Assembly: GCA_963772515.1 (NCBI GenBank)
Contig: CAVYXC010000002.1
Coordinates: 868,001-932,000, forward strand
Source of the DNA: JAFAHD01 sp963772515
GTDB taxonomy: Bacteria; Vulcanimicrobiota; Vulcanimicrobiia; Eremiobacterales; Eremiobacteraceae
Direction: 5' to 3'
DNA: 64,000 bases
The position numbers and the translations under genes are program-made. Positions 8,916-17,532 of the stretch are shown piece by piece. Within the stretch, counting starts at the first letter, position 1, and every line of letters begins with the position of its first letter. Under the pieces are notes generated by a model. That model was given only the letters and a program-made list of their open reading frames with translations, was not told the DNA's origin and made no database searches.

Positions 8916-11231
8916 CTAGACTTTCGCAGTCACCTTTGAGCGCAGGCGGCGAGCCGCCTCGACCATGTTGGTCAGCGCTGGAAGCACCTCTTCCCAGCTG
9001 CGCGTCTTCAGACCGCAGTCGGGGTTGACCCAGAGCTGGTCGGCGGGCACGACGGCCGCCGCCTTTTCGAGCAGCGACGTCATCTCCTCGGCGCTCGGTA
9101 CGCGCGGCGAGTGGATGTCGTACACGCCGGGACCGATCTCGTTCGGGTACTTGAAGTCGCGGAACGCCTCGAGTATCTCCATATCGGAACGCGACGACTC
9201 GATCGTGATCACGTCGGCATCCATTGCGGCAATCGAGTCGATGATGTCATTGAACTCCGAATAGCACATGTGGGTGTGGATCTGCGTGTCGTCACGCACG
9301 CCGGCCGAGGCGACGCGAAACGCTTTGACGGCCCAGCGCAAGTACTCGGCCCACTGCGCGCGCTTGAGCGGCAGCCCCTCGCGGATCGCCGGCTCGTCGA
9401 TCTGGATGACCTTGATGCCCGCGCGCTCGAGATCGACGACTTCGTCGCGGATCGCCAGCGCGATCTGCAGCGCGGTATCCGAGCGCTGCTGGTCGTCGCG
9501 CACGAACGACCACTGCAGGATAGTCACCGGGCCGGTCAGCATGCCCTTCATCGGTTTGGCGGTCAGCGATTGGGCATACGAGCTCCAGGCGACGGTCATC
9601 GGTCGCGGCCTCGAGACATCGCCGAAGATGATGGGTGGCTTGACGTAGCGCGAGCCGTAGCTCTGCACCCAGCCGGCTTGCGTGAACGCGAAACCGTTGA
9701 GCTGCTCGCCGAAGTACTCGACCATGTCGTTGCGCTCGGCTTCGCCGTGCACGAGCACGTCGAGCCCTATCTTCTCTTGTTCGCTGACGGCGTGCGCGAT
9801 CTCGGCGTTGATGCGGCGGTCATATTCGGCGACGTCGATCTCGCCCTTTTTGAACTTGGCGCGCGCCTCGCGGATCGTGCTGGTCTGCGGGAAGCTGCCG
9901 ATCGTCGTGGTCGGGAACATCGGGAGGTCCAGGCGTGCACGCTGGGCGAGACGCCGGGTCGGGAACGACGACGTGCGGCGCGTATCGCGATCGCTCAGCG
10001 CGGCCTCGCGCCGTTCGACGGCGGGATCGTGGATGCGTGCAGATGTCGCGCGGCTTTGGCGCGCGCCGCGCGCGCCCGCGAAGACGTCTGCGATCTCGGC
10101 GGCGTGCGGGCCGAGCGCCTGTTTGAGCGCGACAACTTCGCCCAGCTTCTGTGCCGAGAACGCTAACCACGACTTGAGCTCTGCGTCGAGCTTGTTCTCT
10201 TGGTCGAGGTCGATCGGCGTGTGCAGCAGGCTGCAGGACGGTGCGACCCACAGCCGATCGCCCATATCGGCGAGCGGTTGGATGAGCTTGCGCGCCGCGT
10301 CGAGATCGGCTCGCCACACATTTCGGCCGTCGATGACGCCGAGCGATAATGTCTTATCCTTAGGATATGCTTTTGCGAACGCCGCGAGCTGTTTCGGAGC
10401 GCGCACGAGATCGAGGTGCAACCCGCCAACAGGCAGATCGAGCAGTTCGGCCGCCACCTCATCGACCGCATCGAAGTAGGTGGTGAGCAACAGGTTCGGC
10501 GCCCCTTCGGCCACGAGCGTGGCATACGCATGGCGCACGGCTTTGAGCCATTCCGGCCTTAGATCGAGCGCAAGAGCGGGCTCGTCCATCTGAACCCATT
10601 TGACGCCTAGTGCCTTGAGCTGTCCGAGAGCCTTCGCGTACACGGGGATCATCTGATCGATGAGCTCGATCGGTGCTATGTGCGATGCCTTTGTAGCGGT
10701 CGAATTTATTCGACCGTTCTCGGAACGCCATTTCCCCAGCCGCCAGAAGGTGAAGGGCCCGACAAGCACCGGCTTGGCTGGGATGCCCAGCGCCAGCGCT
10801 TCTTTGGTCTCATCGACGAGCTTCGTGCTCGAGAGCGCGAACCTGGAATGCGGCGTGAATTCGGGCACGATGTAATGATAGTTCGTGTCGAACCACTTGG
10901 TCATCTCCATCGCCGGCTGCGCGCTCGTGCCGCGCGCCATCGCGAAATAGGTCGCGAGGTCGACGCTGCCGCCGCGCCAGCCATAGCGCTCGGGCACCGC
11001 GCCTAGCATCGCCGCCGTATCCAGCACGTGGTCGTACAGCGAGAAATCGCCGACCGGGATCAGATCCAGTCCGGCATCGCGTTGCAGCTCCCAGTGGCGC
11101 TTGCGCAGCAGCCACGCGGTCTCCGCAAGCGCGGTGGCATCGGCTTGACCTGACCAGAAGCGTTCGAGCGCATGTTTGAGCTCGCGCTTGTGGCCGATGC
11201 GGGGAAAACCTAAATTATGGGCGAGCGCCAT
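8916..11231 (-). CDS. metE: cobalamin-independent methionine synthase MetE
   Basis: MetE transfers the methyl group of 5-methyltetrahydropteroyltri-glutamate to homocysteine. The protein (771 residues) has both homologous barrels: N-terminal LGFPRIGHKRELK and a C-terminal half starting FPTTTIGSFPQT. Zinc-ligand motifs HMCYSEF and NPDCGLK are intact, as is VIQIDEPA. A palindromic repeat copy is inserted in frame at about residues 171-180, in the loop between WRLGKW and the IPVYAKAL helix. That segment is about 12 residues longer than in E. coli MetE as I recall it. No frame is lost, so the enzyme is probably active. It lies 31 bp downstream of an acyl-CoA dehydrogenase gene on the same strand. 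Confidence 0.94.
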   Translation of the reverse strand: MALAHNLGFPRIGHKRELKHALERFWSGQADATALAETAWLLRKRHWELQRDAGLDLIPVGDFSLYDHVLDTAAMLGAVPERYGWRGGSVDLATYFAMARGTSAQPAMEMTKWFDTNYHYIVPEFTPHSRFALSSTKLVDETKEALALGIPAKPVLVGPFTFWRLGKWRSENGRINSTATKASHIAPIELIDQMIPVYAKALGQLKALGVKWVQMDEPALALDLRPEWLKAVRHAYATLVAEGAPNLLLTTYFDAVDEVAAELLDLPVGGLHLDLVRAPKQLAAFAKAYPKDKTLSLGVIDGRNVWRADLDAARKLIQPLADMGDRLWVAPSCSLLHTPIDLDQENKLDAELKSWLAFSAQKLGEVVALKQALGPHAAEIADVFAGARGARQSRATSARIHDPAVERREAALSDRDTRRTSSFPTRRLAQRARLDLPMFPTTTIGSFPQTSTIREARAKFKKGEIDVAEYDRRINAEIAHAVSEQEKIGLDVLVHGEAERNDMVEYFGEQLNGFAFTQAGWVQSYGSRYVKPPIIFGDVSRPRPMTVAWSSYAQSLTAKPMKGMLTGPVTILQWSFVRDDQQRSDTALQIALAIRDEVVDLERAGIKVIQIDEPAIREGLPLKRAQWAEYLRWAVKAFRVASAGVRDDTQIHTHMCYSEFNDIIDSIAAMDADVITIESSRSDMEILEAFRDFKYPNEIGPGVYDIHSPRVPSAEEMTSLLEKAAAVVPADQLWVNPDCGLKTRSWEEVLPALTNMVEAARRLRSKVTAKV
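10692..10719 (+). repeat. dispersed palindromic repeat inserted in frame within metE
   Basis: A full-consensus copy: TGTAG, then arms CGGTCGAAT and ATTCGACCG around TT, then GT. Read on the coding (minus) strand it encodes roughly NGRINSTAT without a stop. The element is near-identical to the intergenic copies at 23220 and 63836. Confidence 0.88.
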
Positions 11232-11262
11232 CGATCACGACCCCTATGTGCGGTGCTTGTTC

Positions 11263-12417
11263 CTATTTGCCCAGCAGGGCTCGGGAGATGACGATGCGCT
11301 GGATCTGCTGGGTGCCTTCATAGATCTGAGTGATCTTGGCGTCGCGCATCATGCGTTCGACCGGGTATTCGGTCATGTAGCCGTATCCGCCGAGCAGCTG
11401 GACCGCATCGGTCGTCACGCTCATCGCGACGTCGCCGCATTTGAGCTTGCACAGCGCGCCCCAATGCGTCACATCCGGTGCGCCTTCGTCGCACTTGCGG
11501 GCGGCTTCGTAGAGCAGCAAGCGCGCGGCTTGCGTCTCAAGCTCCATGTCCGCGATCATCCACTGCAGCCCTTGCTGTTTGGACAGCGGTTTGCCGAACG
11601 CGACGCGCTCCTTGAGGTACTTAGCGGCGAAATCGAGCGCGCCCTGAGCGATGCCGAGCGCTTGCGCGGCGACGCCGGGGCGGGATTTGTCGAGCGTCTT
11701 CATCGCGATGCCGAAGCCCTGGCCCTCTTCGCCCAGCAGTCTGTCGGCCGGGATGCGGCAGCTGTCCAGGACGACCTCGTTGGTCGGTGAACCGCGGATG
11801 CCCATCTTGTGCTCGACCTTGCCGAGCTTGAAGCCGGGATCGTCGGTGTGGCAGATGAATGCAGAAGCGCCTTTGGGGCCGAGTTCCATGTTCGTCATCG
11901 CGAAGACGATGCAGATATCCGCCACGGCGACGTTGGTGATGAAGACTTTGGTGCCGTTGAGCACGTAATGGTCGCCGTCGCGCACCGCGGTAGATCGCAT
12001 GTTCGCCGCATCCGAACCCGAGGTCGGTTCGGTGAGCGCATACGACGTCATCCACTCACCGCTGGCCAGTTTAGGAAGATATTTCTTCTTCTGAGCGTCA
12101 GTCCCGGCGATCATGATCGGCAACGCGCCGAGCTCTTGGACTGCGACGATCAGCCCCGAGGACGCGCACGCCTTGGAGATCTCTTCGACGACCTTCACAT
12201 AGGTGAGGAAACTGCCCAGGCCGCCGTACTGTTCAGGCAACGCGATGCCAAGCAGATCGTTCTTGGCGAACAGATCGCGCAGGTCTTTCGGGTACTCGCC
12301 TTTGGCGTCGATCTCCGCCGCGCGCGGCTCGACCTTCTCTTTGACGAGCTTGCGCACGGTGTCGAGGATCATCTGCTCGGCTTCGAGCATTTCGGCGCTG
12401 CGTTCGGGTGCCAGCAT
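11263..12417 (-). CDS. acyl-CoA dehydrogenase
   Basis: A complete 384-residue flavin-dependent acyl-CoA dehydrogenase, probably in fatty-acid or branched-chain acyl-CoA oxidation. Signature YALTEPTSGSDAANM (about residues 122-136) and FAD/substrate motif VLNGTKVFITN are present. The C-terminal YEGTQQIQRIVISR segment is typical of short/branched-chain and butyryl-CoA dehydrogenases; the catalytic Glu position is consistent with EYPVERMMRDAKI just before it. The ATG at 12417 has a GGAGG about 11 nt upstream on the minus strand. It is a paralogue of the truncated gene at the window start. Co-transcription with metE is possible from the 31-bp spacing. Confidence 0.92.
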   Translation of the reverse strand: MLAPERSAEMLEAEQMILDTVRKLVKEKVEPRAAEIDAKGEYPKDLRDLFAKNDLLGIALPEQYGGLGSFLTYVKVVEEISKACASSGLIVAVQELGALPIMIAGTDAQKKKYLPKLASGEWMTSYALTEPTSGSDAANMRSTAVRDGDHYVLNGTKVFITNVAVADICIVFAMTNMELGPKGASAFICHTDDPGFKLGKVEHKMGIRGSPTNEVVLDSCRIPADRLLGEEGQGFGIAMKTLDKSRPGVAAQALGIAQGALDFAAKYLKERVAFGKPLSKQQGLQWMIADMELETQAARLLLYEAARKCDEGAPDVTHWGALCKLKCGDVAMSVTTDAVQLLGGYGYMTEYPVERMMRDAKITQIYEGTQQIQRIVISRALLGK

Positions 12418-12504
12418 GGGTGCGTGAGCCTCCGGTGAAAGCGGGTCAAGTCAAGTTCTGGGCCGCGTGAAGGTCGCCTTCCGCGCGGCGCAAAACCGCG
12501 TGGT

Positions 12505-13572
12505 GTGGACGACGAACGTCGCAAGAAGCTGCAGCGCTTCCTCGTTCGAGCCGTGCCGATCGCGCTTGTCGCCGGCATCCTCGGATTCTGGCCGCTTCCG
12601 TATTACGTGATCGGCCCATGGGCGGCCGAAGACCTCAATCGCGTCGTGCATGTCGCCGGCGCCGAGCCAGCCGCCGGATGCGATGTACGACACGACCATC
12701 ATCCCGCTGCCAGGGCGCCCGGCGACGGTGATCGCCGCGAAGCTCTTGCCCGGGCCTAGAGGTCGTTCCGCGTTCGTTGCTGGCACCGCCCACGATGAGC
12801 GACTTCGACGCCATCCGCTCGAGCTACGCATCGCAAGAAGAAGGTAAGCACAGCGCTGAAATCGTCGCGGCGCATGCCGCCGGTTTGCCGTTCGAGTTCA
12901 ACCACGTGTACACGGTGGGCGCGCTCTTTCCGAAGCGGCGCGCGTCCCAGTGCTTCAAGCCCGGCGACCAGCTCGTCAGCGTCGACGGCCGGCCGATCGA
13001 TGGCTTTGGAACCTTGGCGACGGCTGCGCAGTCGAAACCGTCAGGCTCAGCCTTCGACCTCCGGGTCGTGCGCAGCGGGAAAGCGCTTCGCCTACGCTGC
13101 ACGACTGCTCCGATCGATGGCCATCCGCGCTTCGGCATCAGGCTGGGTGAATTTGACAAGATCGGCCCACTGCCGATCGTCGTGACCTACACGCTGCCGT
13201 GGTATCAAAGCGGCGGTTCGAGCGGTCTCATGTTCGCGCTGCAGATCTACCGCACGCTGACGCACGCGGACCTGACCCATGGCGAAGGGGTGGCGGGCAC
13301 CGGTGTGATCGACGACGACGGCAACGTCTTGCCGATCGTAGGCGCGCGGCAGAAGATCATCGCCGCCAAGCGCAAAGGCGCGACGATCTTCCTGGTGCCG
13401 GTGCAGAACTACGAGGATGTCCGCGACACGGCAGGCATTCGCGTCATCCCCGTCAGCAATTTCAATGAAGCGGTGAACTGGCTCTCCTGGCGGCTGCGCG
13501 GCTGCCCGAATGCGGCCGTCGACATCGCGTCGCTGACCGGCATCCGCTTCGCCGACCTGCCCATCGGCGACG
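12505..13572 (+). pseudogene. PDZ-S16 (Lon-type) membrane protease, YlbL-like, frameshifted
   Basis: Three reading frames must be joined to recover one protein. Frame 1 (GTG 12505 to about 12687) gives an N-terminal membrane segment and PLPYYVIGPWAAEDLN. Frame 2 (about 12692-12758) gives MYDTTIIPLPG...VIAAKLLPG. Frame 3 (about 12762-13571) gives a PDZ domain and a Lon S16 domain with the catalytic Ser in GGSSGLMFAL and Lys in RQKIIAAKRKG. Both junctions look like +1 shifts, near 12686-12692 and 12758-12762; a third change of frame follows near 13572. The catalytic domain itself is unbroken. Either the gene is decaying or the assembly has local indels. The family cleaves membrane-associated substrates; the target here is unknown. 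Confidence 0.72.
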
Positions 13573-14052
13573 CTCGAGCTCACCGGCACGAAGCTGCCGG
13601 CCGGCTTCCTGCGCCTCGACTACGGCCATGCCGCCTGCAATTTGATCCGTTTCTGGTATTTTTGGAACGATCGCACGCATCCGCTGCATGTGCACTTCCG
13701 CAAGAGCTCGATCCGCGACGCGGAACTCCGCATCGTGCACGGTAAGCCGGAGGTACGGGTCACGGACATCCGCGGGCGCACCTACATCAAGACGCTGGCT
13801 CACCCACCGGACGCTTTGATCGGCTACTTCATCAGCAACCGCCCCGGAATCGCTCTCTGGACATCGCCGCGGACGTACGACTACGTCGGTTTCGGCGCGG
13901 CAGGGCATCACGCTCTGGCACGCTCAGCCGGCGCCATGATGAGACGGCCGACAGATCGACAAGGGGGTCTGGAGCTTCTAGAACGAATGGGGCGGCCCGC
14001 CCAAGCGTTTGTCCTCACACGAGAGGAGTTTCGAGATGGCCGCACCCGCTAG
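13573..14052 (+). pseudogene. C-terminal fragment following the S16 protease, unrecognised domain
   Basis: From about 13573 the plausible coding frame becomes TLELTGTKLPAGFLRLDYGH..., continuing past the TTG at 13642 into FWYFWNDRTHPLHVHFRKSS and ending at 14052. No start codon opens the segment and it follows the S16 frame (FADLPIGD) directly. It reads best as the remainder of the same protein after a further +1 shift, or as a separate gene that lost its start. The last 45 residues (after DYVGFG) look unlike natural protein and run 17 bp into the sulfatase gene, so another shift near 13890 is possible. I do not recognise the domain. Confidence 0.45.
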
Positions 14053-16441
14053 CAAACCCGAACTCGACCGCACCGTCCTTCCTATCCCAGATCGACCGTT
14101 TAACGGATTGGCAAATCGAACGCTGGCGGGATCGAAACCTGATTTTCCGGTTCCAGCCTACGCTCCGGAGGGAGCGCCGAACGTTCTGCTGGTGCTGCTT
14201 GATGATGCGGGATTCGGGAACCCCTCGACCTTCGGCGGCCCGATCGCCACGCCGACGCTGGAAAGCCTCGCGCAGCAGGGCCTTCGCTACAATCGTTTTC
14301 ACGTCGCAGCGCTTTGCTCGCCTAGCCGTGCGGCGCTGCTGTCAGGCAGGAACCATCATGCCGTCGGGTTCGGCTCGATCGCCGAGCTTTGTGGCGGCTG
14401 GCCCGGATACAACTCGACGTGGCCCAAGAGCGCCGCATCGATCGCGGAGATATTGCGCAACAACGGCTACAACACCGCCGCGTTCGGCAAGTGGCACATG
14501 ACGCCCGATGATCAGCAGGGGCCGGCCGGCCCATTCCGCCGTTGGCCGATCGGGATCGGCTTCGATTATTTTTGGGGATTTTTGGGCGGCGAGGCAAGTC
14601 AATACGACCCGGTGATCACCGAAAATAACACGGTGCTCGGCCCGCCGGAAGATGAGAACTTCTACCTGCCCGATGCCATGGCGGATAAGACCATCCAGTG
14701 GATTCGCGGCCAAAAATCACAGGACCCCGATAAGCCATTTTTCGTCTACTTCTCCACCGGATGCTCGCACGCGCCGCATCATGTCATGAGCCAGTGGGCT
14801 GACAAATACAAGGGGAAGTTCGACGCGGGCTGGGACGCCTTGCGCGTGCAGACGTTCGAGCGCCAGAAGAAGCTCGGAGTCATCCCGGCCGACACGCAGT
14901 TGACACCCCGAAACGACGCGATGCCCGCGTGGGACTCGCTGTCCGCCGCACAAAAACAGCTCTACGCACGCCAGATGGAAGTCTATGCGGGTTTCCAAGA
15001 AAATGCCGACTACAACATCGGGCGGGTCGTACAAGCAATCACCGATATGGGCATGCTCGACAACACGTTGATCATCTACATCTTCGGAGACAACGGCTCA
15101 AGCATGGAAGGCACGAACACCGGATCGTTCAACGAGCTCACGATGCAAAACGGCATCCCGCTCACCGCGGAACAGCAGCTTGCGCTCATCCAACAGTATG
15201 GCGGGCTCCCCGCGTGGGGCGGACCCGATTTCGACCCGCACTTCACCTCCGCGTGGGCTTGGGCGGGCAACACACCCTTCCAATGGGGCAAACAAATCGC
15301 ATCGCATTTCGGCGGCTCGCGCGATCCGATGGTCGTTTCATGGCCGAAACGGATACGCGACAAAGGCGGTCTGCGTTCTCAGTTCACGCATCTGATCGAT
15401 GTCGTACCGACGATCCTTGAAGCCGCGAATATTCCTGCGCCGAAGTTCGTCAACGGTATCGAACAGATGCCCATGCACGGGGTGAGCTTTGTCTACTCGT
15501 TCGACGACGCAAGAGCGCCGGAGCGGCACGCGCAACAGTACTTCGAAATCTTCGCCAACCGCGCCATGTATAAGGACGGCTGGATCGCGAGCTGCAAGCT
15601 CGATCGCATACCGTGGGAGGCCGACCCCAAAGCGATGGCAAGGTTCGCGCCAGGCGTTTGGGACCCGGAGAAGGATGTTTGGGAGTTGTACAACACGCTC
15701 GAGGATTTTTCTCAGGCGAACGACTTGGCCAAAGAGCATCCGGATAGATTGGACGAGCTCAAGGCGCTGTTCATCAAGGAAGCGGAAAAATATAACGTCT
15801 TCCCGCTGCTCGGGGGACTGGCGGCATATTTCGGCTTCCTTCCGACGACGGGCGCTCCTAAGACGAAGTTCGTGTACTACTCCGGAGTCGAAAACGTCTC
15901 GTCGGGAATGATACCGCATGTCTACGGCACGTCGTATGCGATCGAAGCCGACGTCGTGATCCCTCCAAGCGGCGCGTCGGGAGCGATCGTCGCCAACGGT
16001 GATTTTATGGGCGGCTTCTCGCTCTACGTCCAAGACGGCAAACTCAGCCATACCTATAGCTTCATGGGTGTTCGCAGCGACACGATAAGCTCGGCTGAAC
16101 CGTTGCCACAAGGTCCCGCGGTGCTGCGATTCGAGTTCACGGCCGATGCGCCCAAACCCGGGACTGGAGGGACGACCCGGCTGCTTGTCAATGGCAAGGT
16201 CGTGGCGGAAGGGCGCCTGGAGCACACGGTGCCCTTGCGGTTCTCCGCCTATGCCGGTATGGACATCGGTAAGGATAACAGACGACCCGTGTCACGTACC
16301 TACAAATCGCCGTTTCCTTTTACCGGCACGATCAACACGGTGACATTCGACCTCGAGCCGACGCCGAAGAGCGCGGCCGAGCGGACAGAGCAGGAGACGG
16401 CACGACATCAAACGCGGATCGTCGCCGGCGTCAACGGATAA
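14036..16441 (+). CDS. Cys-type arylsulfatase
   Basis: An 801-residue sulfatase hydrolysing sulfate esters. NVLLVLLDDAGFGNPS provides the metal-binding Asp pair. The sulfatase signature CSPSRAALLSGR has its Cys at about residue 94, the residue converted to formylglycine by a separate maturase; none is seen in this window. GKWHM and the later metal site FGDNGSS are also present. A C-terminal region of about 200 residues (from about 600) looks like a beta-sandwich extension. The start at 14036 is supported by AGGAG at 14024-14028, seven bases upstream. No obvious signal peptide is seen. The DUF4239 gene 18 bp downstream is probably co-transcribed. Substrate unknown. Confidence 0.9.
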   Translation: MAAPASKPELDRTVLPIPDRPFNGLANRTLAGSKPDFPVPAYAPEGAPNVLLVLLDDAGFGNPSTFGGPIATPTLESLAQQGLRYNRFHVAALCSPSRAALLSGRNHHAVGFGSIAELCGGWPGYNSTWPKSAASIAEILRNNGYNTAAFGKWHMTPDDQQGPAGPFRRWPIGIGFDYFWGFLGGEASQYDPVITENNTVLGPPEDENFYLPDAMADKTIQWIRGQKSQDPDKPFFVYFSTGCSHAPHHVMSQWADKYKGKFDAGWDALRVQTFERQKKLGVIPADTQLTPRNDAMPAWDSLSAAQKQLYARQMEVYAGFQENADYNIGRVVQAITDMGMLDNTLIIYIFGDNGSSMEGTNTGSFNELTMQNGIPLTAEQQLALIQQYGGLPAWGGPDFDPHFTSAWAWAGNTPFQWGKQIASHFGGSRDPMVVSWPKRIRDKGGLRSQFTHLIDVVPTILEAANIPAPKFVNGIEQMPMHGVSFVYSFDDARAPERHAQQYFEIFANRAMYKDGWIASCKLDRIPWEADPKAMARFAPGVWDPEKDVWELYNTLEDFSQANDLAKEHPDRLDELKALFIKEAEKYNVFPLLGGLAAYFGFLPTTGAPKTKFVYYSGVENVSSGMIPHVYGTSYAIEADVVIPPSGASGAIVANGDFMGGFSLYVQDGKLSHTYSFMGVRSDTISSAEPLPQGPAVLRFEFTADAPKPGTGGTTRLLVNGKVVAEGRLEHTVPLRFSAYAGMDIGKDNRRPVSRTYKSPFPFTGTINTVTFDLEPTPKSAAERTEQETARHQTRIVAGVNG

Positions 16442-16459
16442 AGGTACTTCGTATTCCTC

Positions 16460-17242
16460 GTGACTGATTTCATCTTTCAGTCAAACGAGTGGTTGTTGGC
16501 GATCGCGATGTTGATCGTGTTGGGTCTGTCTATTGAGTTGCCCTATCGCTTCGCCGACGTGCTGCCCTCCGATATGCCAAAGCCCGATTCTTTTAATGCC
16601 GTGCAGGCCGGCATCTTGACGTTGTCCGCGTTTGTGTTGAGCTTATCGTTTGCCCAGGCATCGTCGCGTTTCGATTCGCGGCGCGCACTCATCGTCACCG
16701 AAGCCAACGCCATCGAGACGACGTGGACTCTTGCCGGTCAATTAGGCCCTTCCCAATCCAAACAATTTCACCAAGTATTGATCGACGACACCGCTGCGCG
16801 TGTGAAGGTCTACGAGTCTCACAATGATCAGGAACTTGCTCGGCTTACGGTTGAGCGGACAAGTCATGATCAAGCCGAGCTTTCGGGAATCGCGTCCGCA
16901 GCTTTGCGTGCACATCCGTCAAATCTAGGGCTCCAATTGCTGATGCAGAGTCTCGACCATGAGATCGACGTCTCTTCGGAAGCGCGCCAAGCAGCAACAG
17001 GCCACGTGCCGACAGCCATAATCATGCTCACGCTGGCCTTAGTCACGCTTGGTGCGCTGTCTTTGGGGTTCCGATTCGCGCTAGATAAATCACGCCCGGT
17101 ACTCCTGAGCGCGGTCTACGTCGTAGCGTACGTAGTCGTCATCATGATGGCGGTCGATTATGACCGGCCCAACACCGGTCTTATCAGGGTCAACGTGACT
17201 CCACTGACAACGCAACTGCAGTCGATGCAACAGACACCCTGA
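16460..17242 (+). CDS. DUF4239 (bestrophin-like) membrane protein
   Basis: A 260-residue integral membrane protein with two N-terminal hydrophobic segments (about residues 8-26 and 48-68), a soluble helical middle containing FDSRRALIVTEANAIET, and two C-terminal segments (about 183-205 and 213-235). The SRFDSRR...EANAIETTW block is typical of the DUF4239/bestrophin-like family, whose role is not established. The GTG start at 16460 is 18 bp after the sulfatase stop. Codon use is more AT-tolerant than in flanking genes, suggesting that the sulfatase pair may have been acquired. It ends 20 bp before the convergent hspR. Confidence 0.75.
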   Translation: MTDFIFQSNEWLLAIAMLIVLGLSIELPYRFADVLPSDMPKPDSFNAVQAGILTLSAFVLSLSFAQASSRFDSRRALIVTEANAIETTWTLAGQLGPSQSKQFHQVLIDDTAARVKVYESHNDQELARLTVERTSHDQAELSGIASAALRAHPSNLGLQLLMQSLDHEIDVSSEARQAATGHVPTAIIMLTLALVTLGALSLGFRFALDKSRPVLLSAVYVVAYVVVIMMAVDYDRPNTGLIRVNVTPLTTQLQSMQQTP

Positions 17243-17262
17243 AAAGGTCGCCGGCTCCGTTG

Positions 17263-17532
17263 TTATTCGAGCTGGCGCTGGAGCAGCCGGATCTCTTCGA
17301 GCAGGCGCAACACGACGTCCACGCCTGCAAGATTGATGCCCATGATGTCGGTCATGCGGCGGATCGTGTTGAGCCGGTCGACGTCGGCTTCGGAGTAGAA
17401 GCGCACTTCGTTGACCAGCAGCGGCCGCAAGAGTCCCGCGCGCTCGTAGCGGATGAGCGTCTCGGGCGCGACCTCGAACTGGGCGACGACCGCCGTGATC
17501 GCATAGAGCTCGCCGCTCACACCCGTCTCCAT
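17263..17532 (-). CDS. hspR: MerR-family heat-shock regulator HspR
   Basis: An 89-residue MerR-type DNA-binding protein. The N-terminal winged helix-turn-helix reads YAITAVVAQFEVAPETLIRYERAGLLRP, interrupted here only by wording limits: core TLIRYERAGLL. A C-terminal heptad-like helix follows (VLRLLEEIRLLQRQL). It is the last gene of dnaK-grpE-dnaJ-hspR, the actinobacterial order in which HspR represses its own operon together with DnaK. Its ATG (17532-17530) overlaps the dnaJ stop as ATGA. No HspR-type HAIR inverted repeat (CTTGAGT...ACTCAAG) is visible upstream of dnaK, so its operator here is unidentified. Confidence 0.85.
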   Translation of the reverse strand: METGVSGELYAITAVVAQFEVAPETLIRYERAGLLRPLLVNEVRFYSEADVDRLNTIRRMTDIMGINLAGVDVVLRLLEEIRLLQRQLE

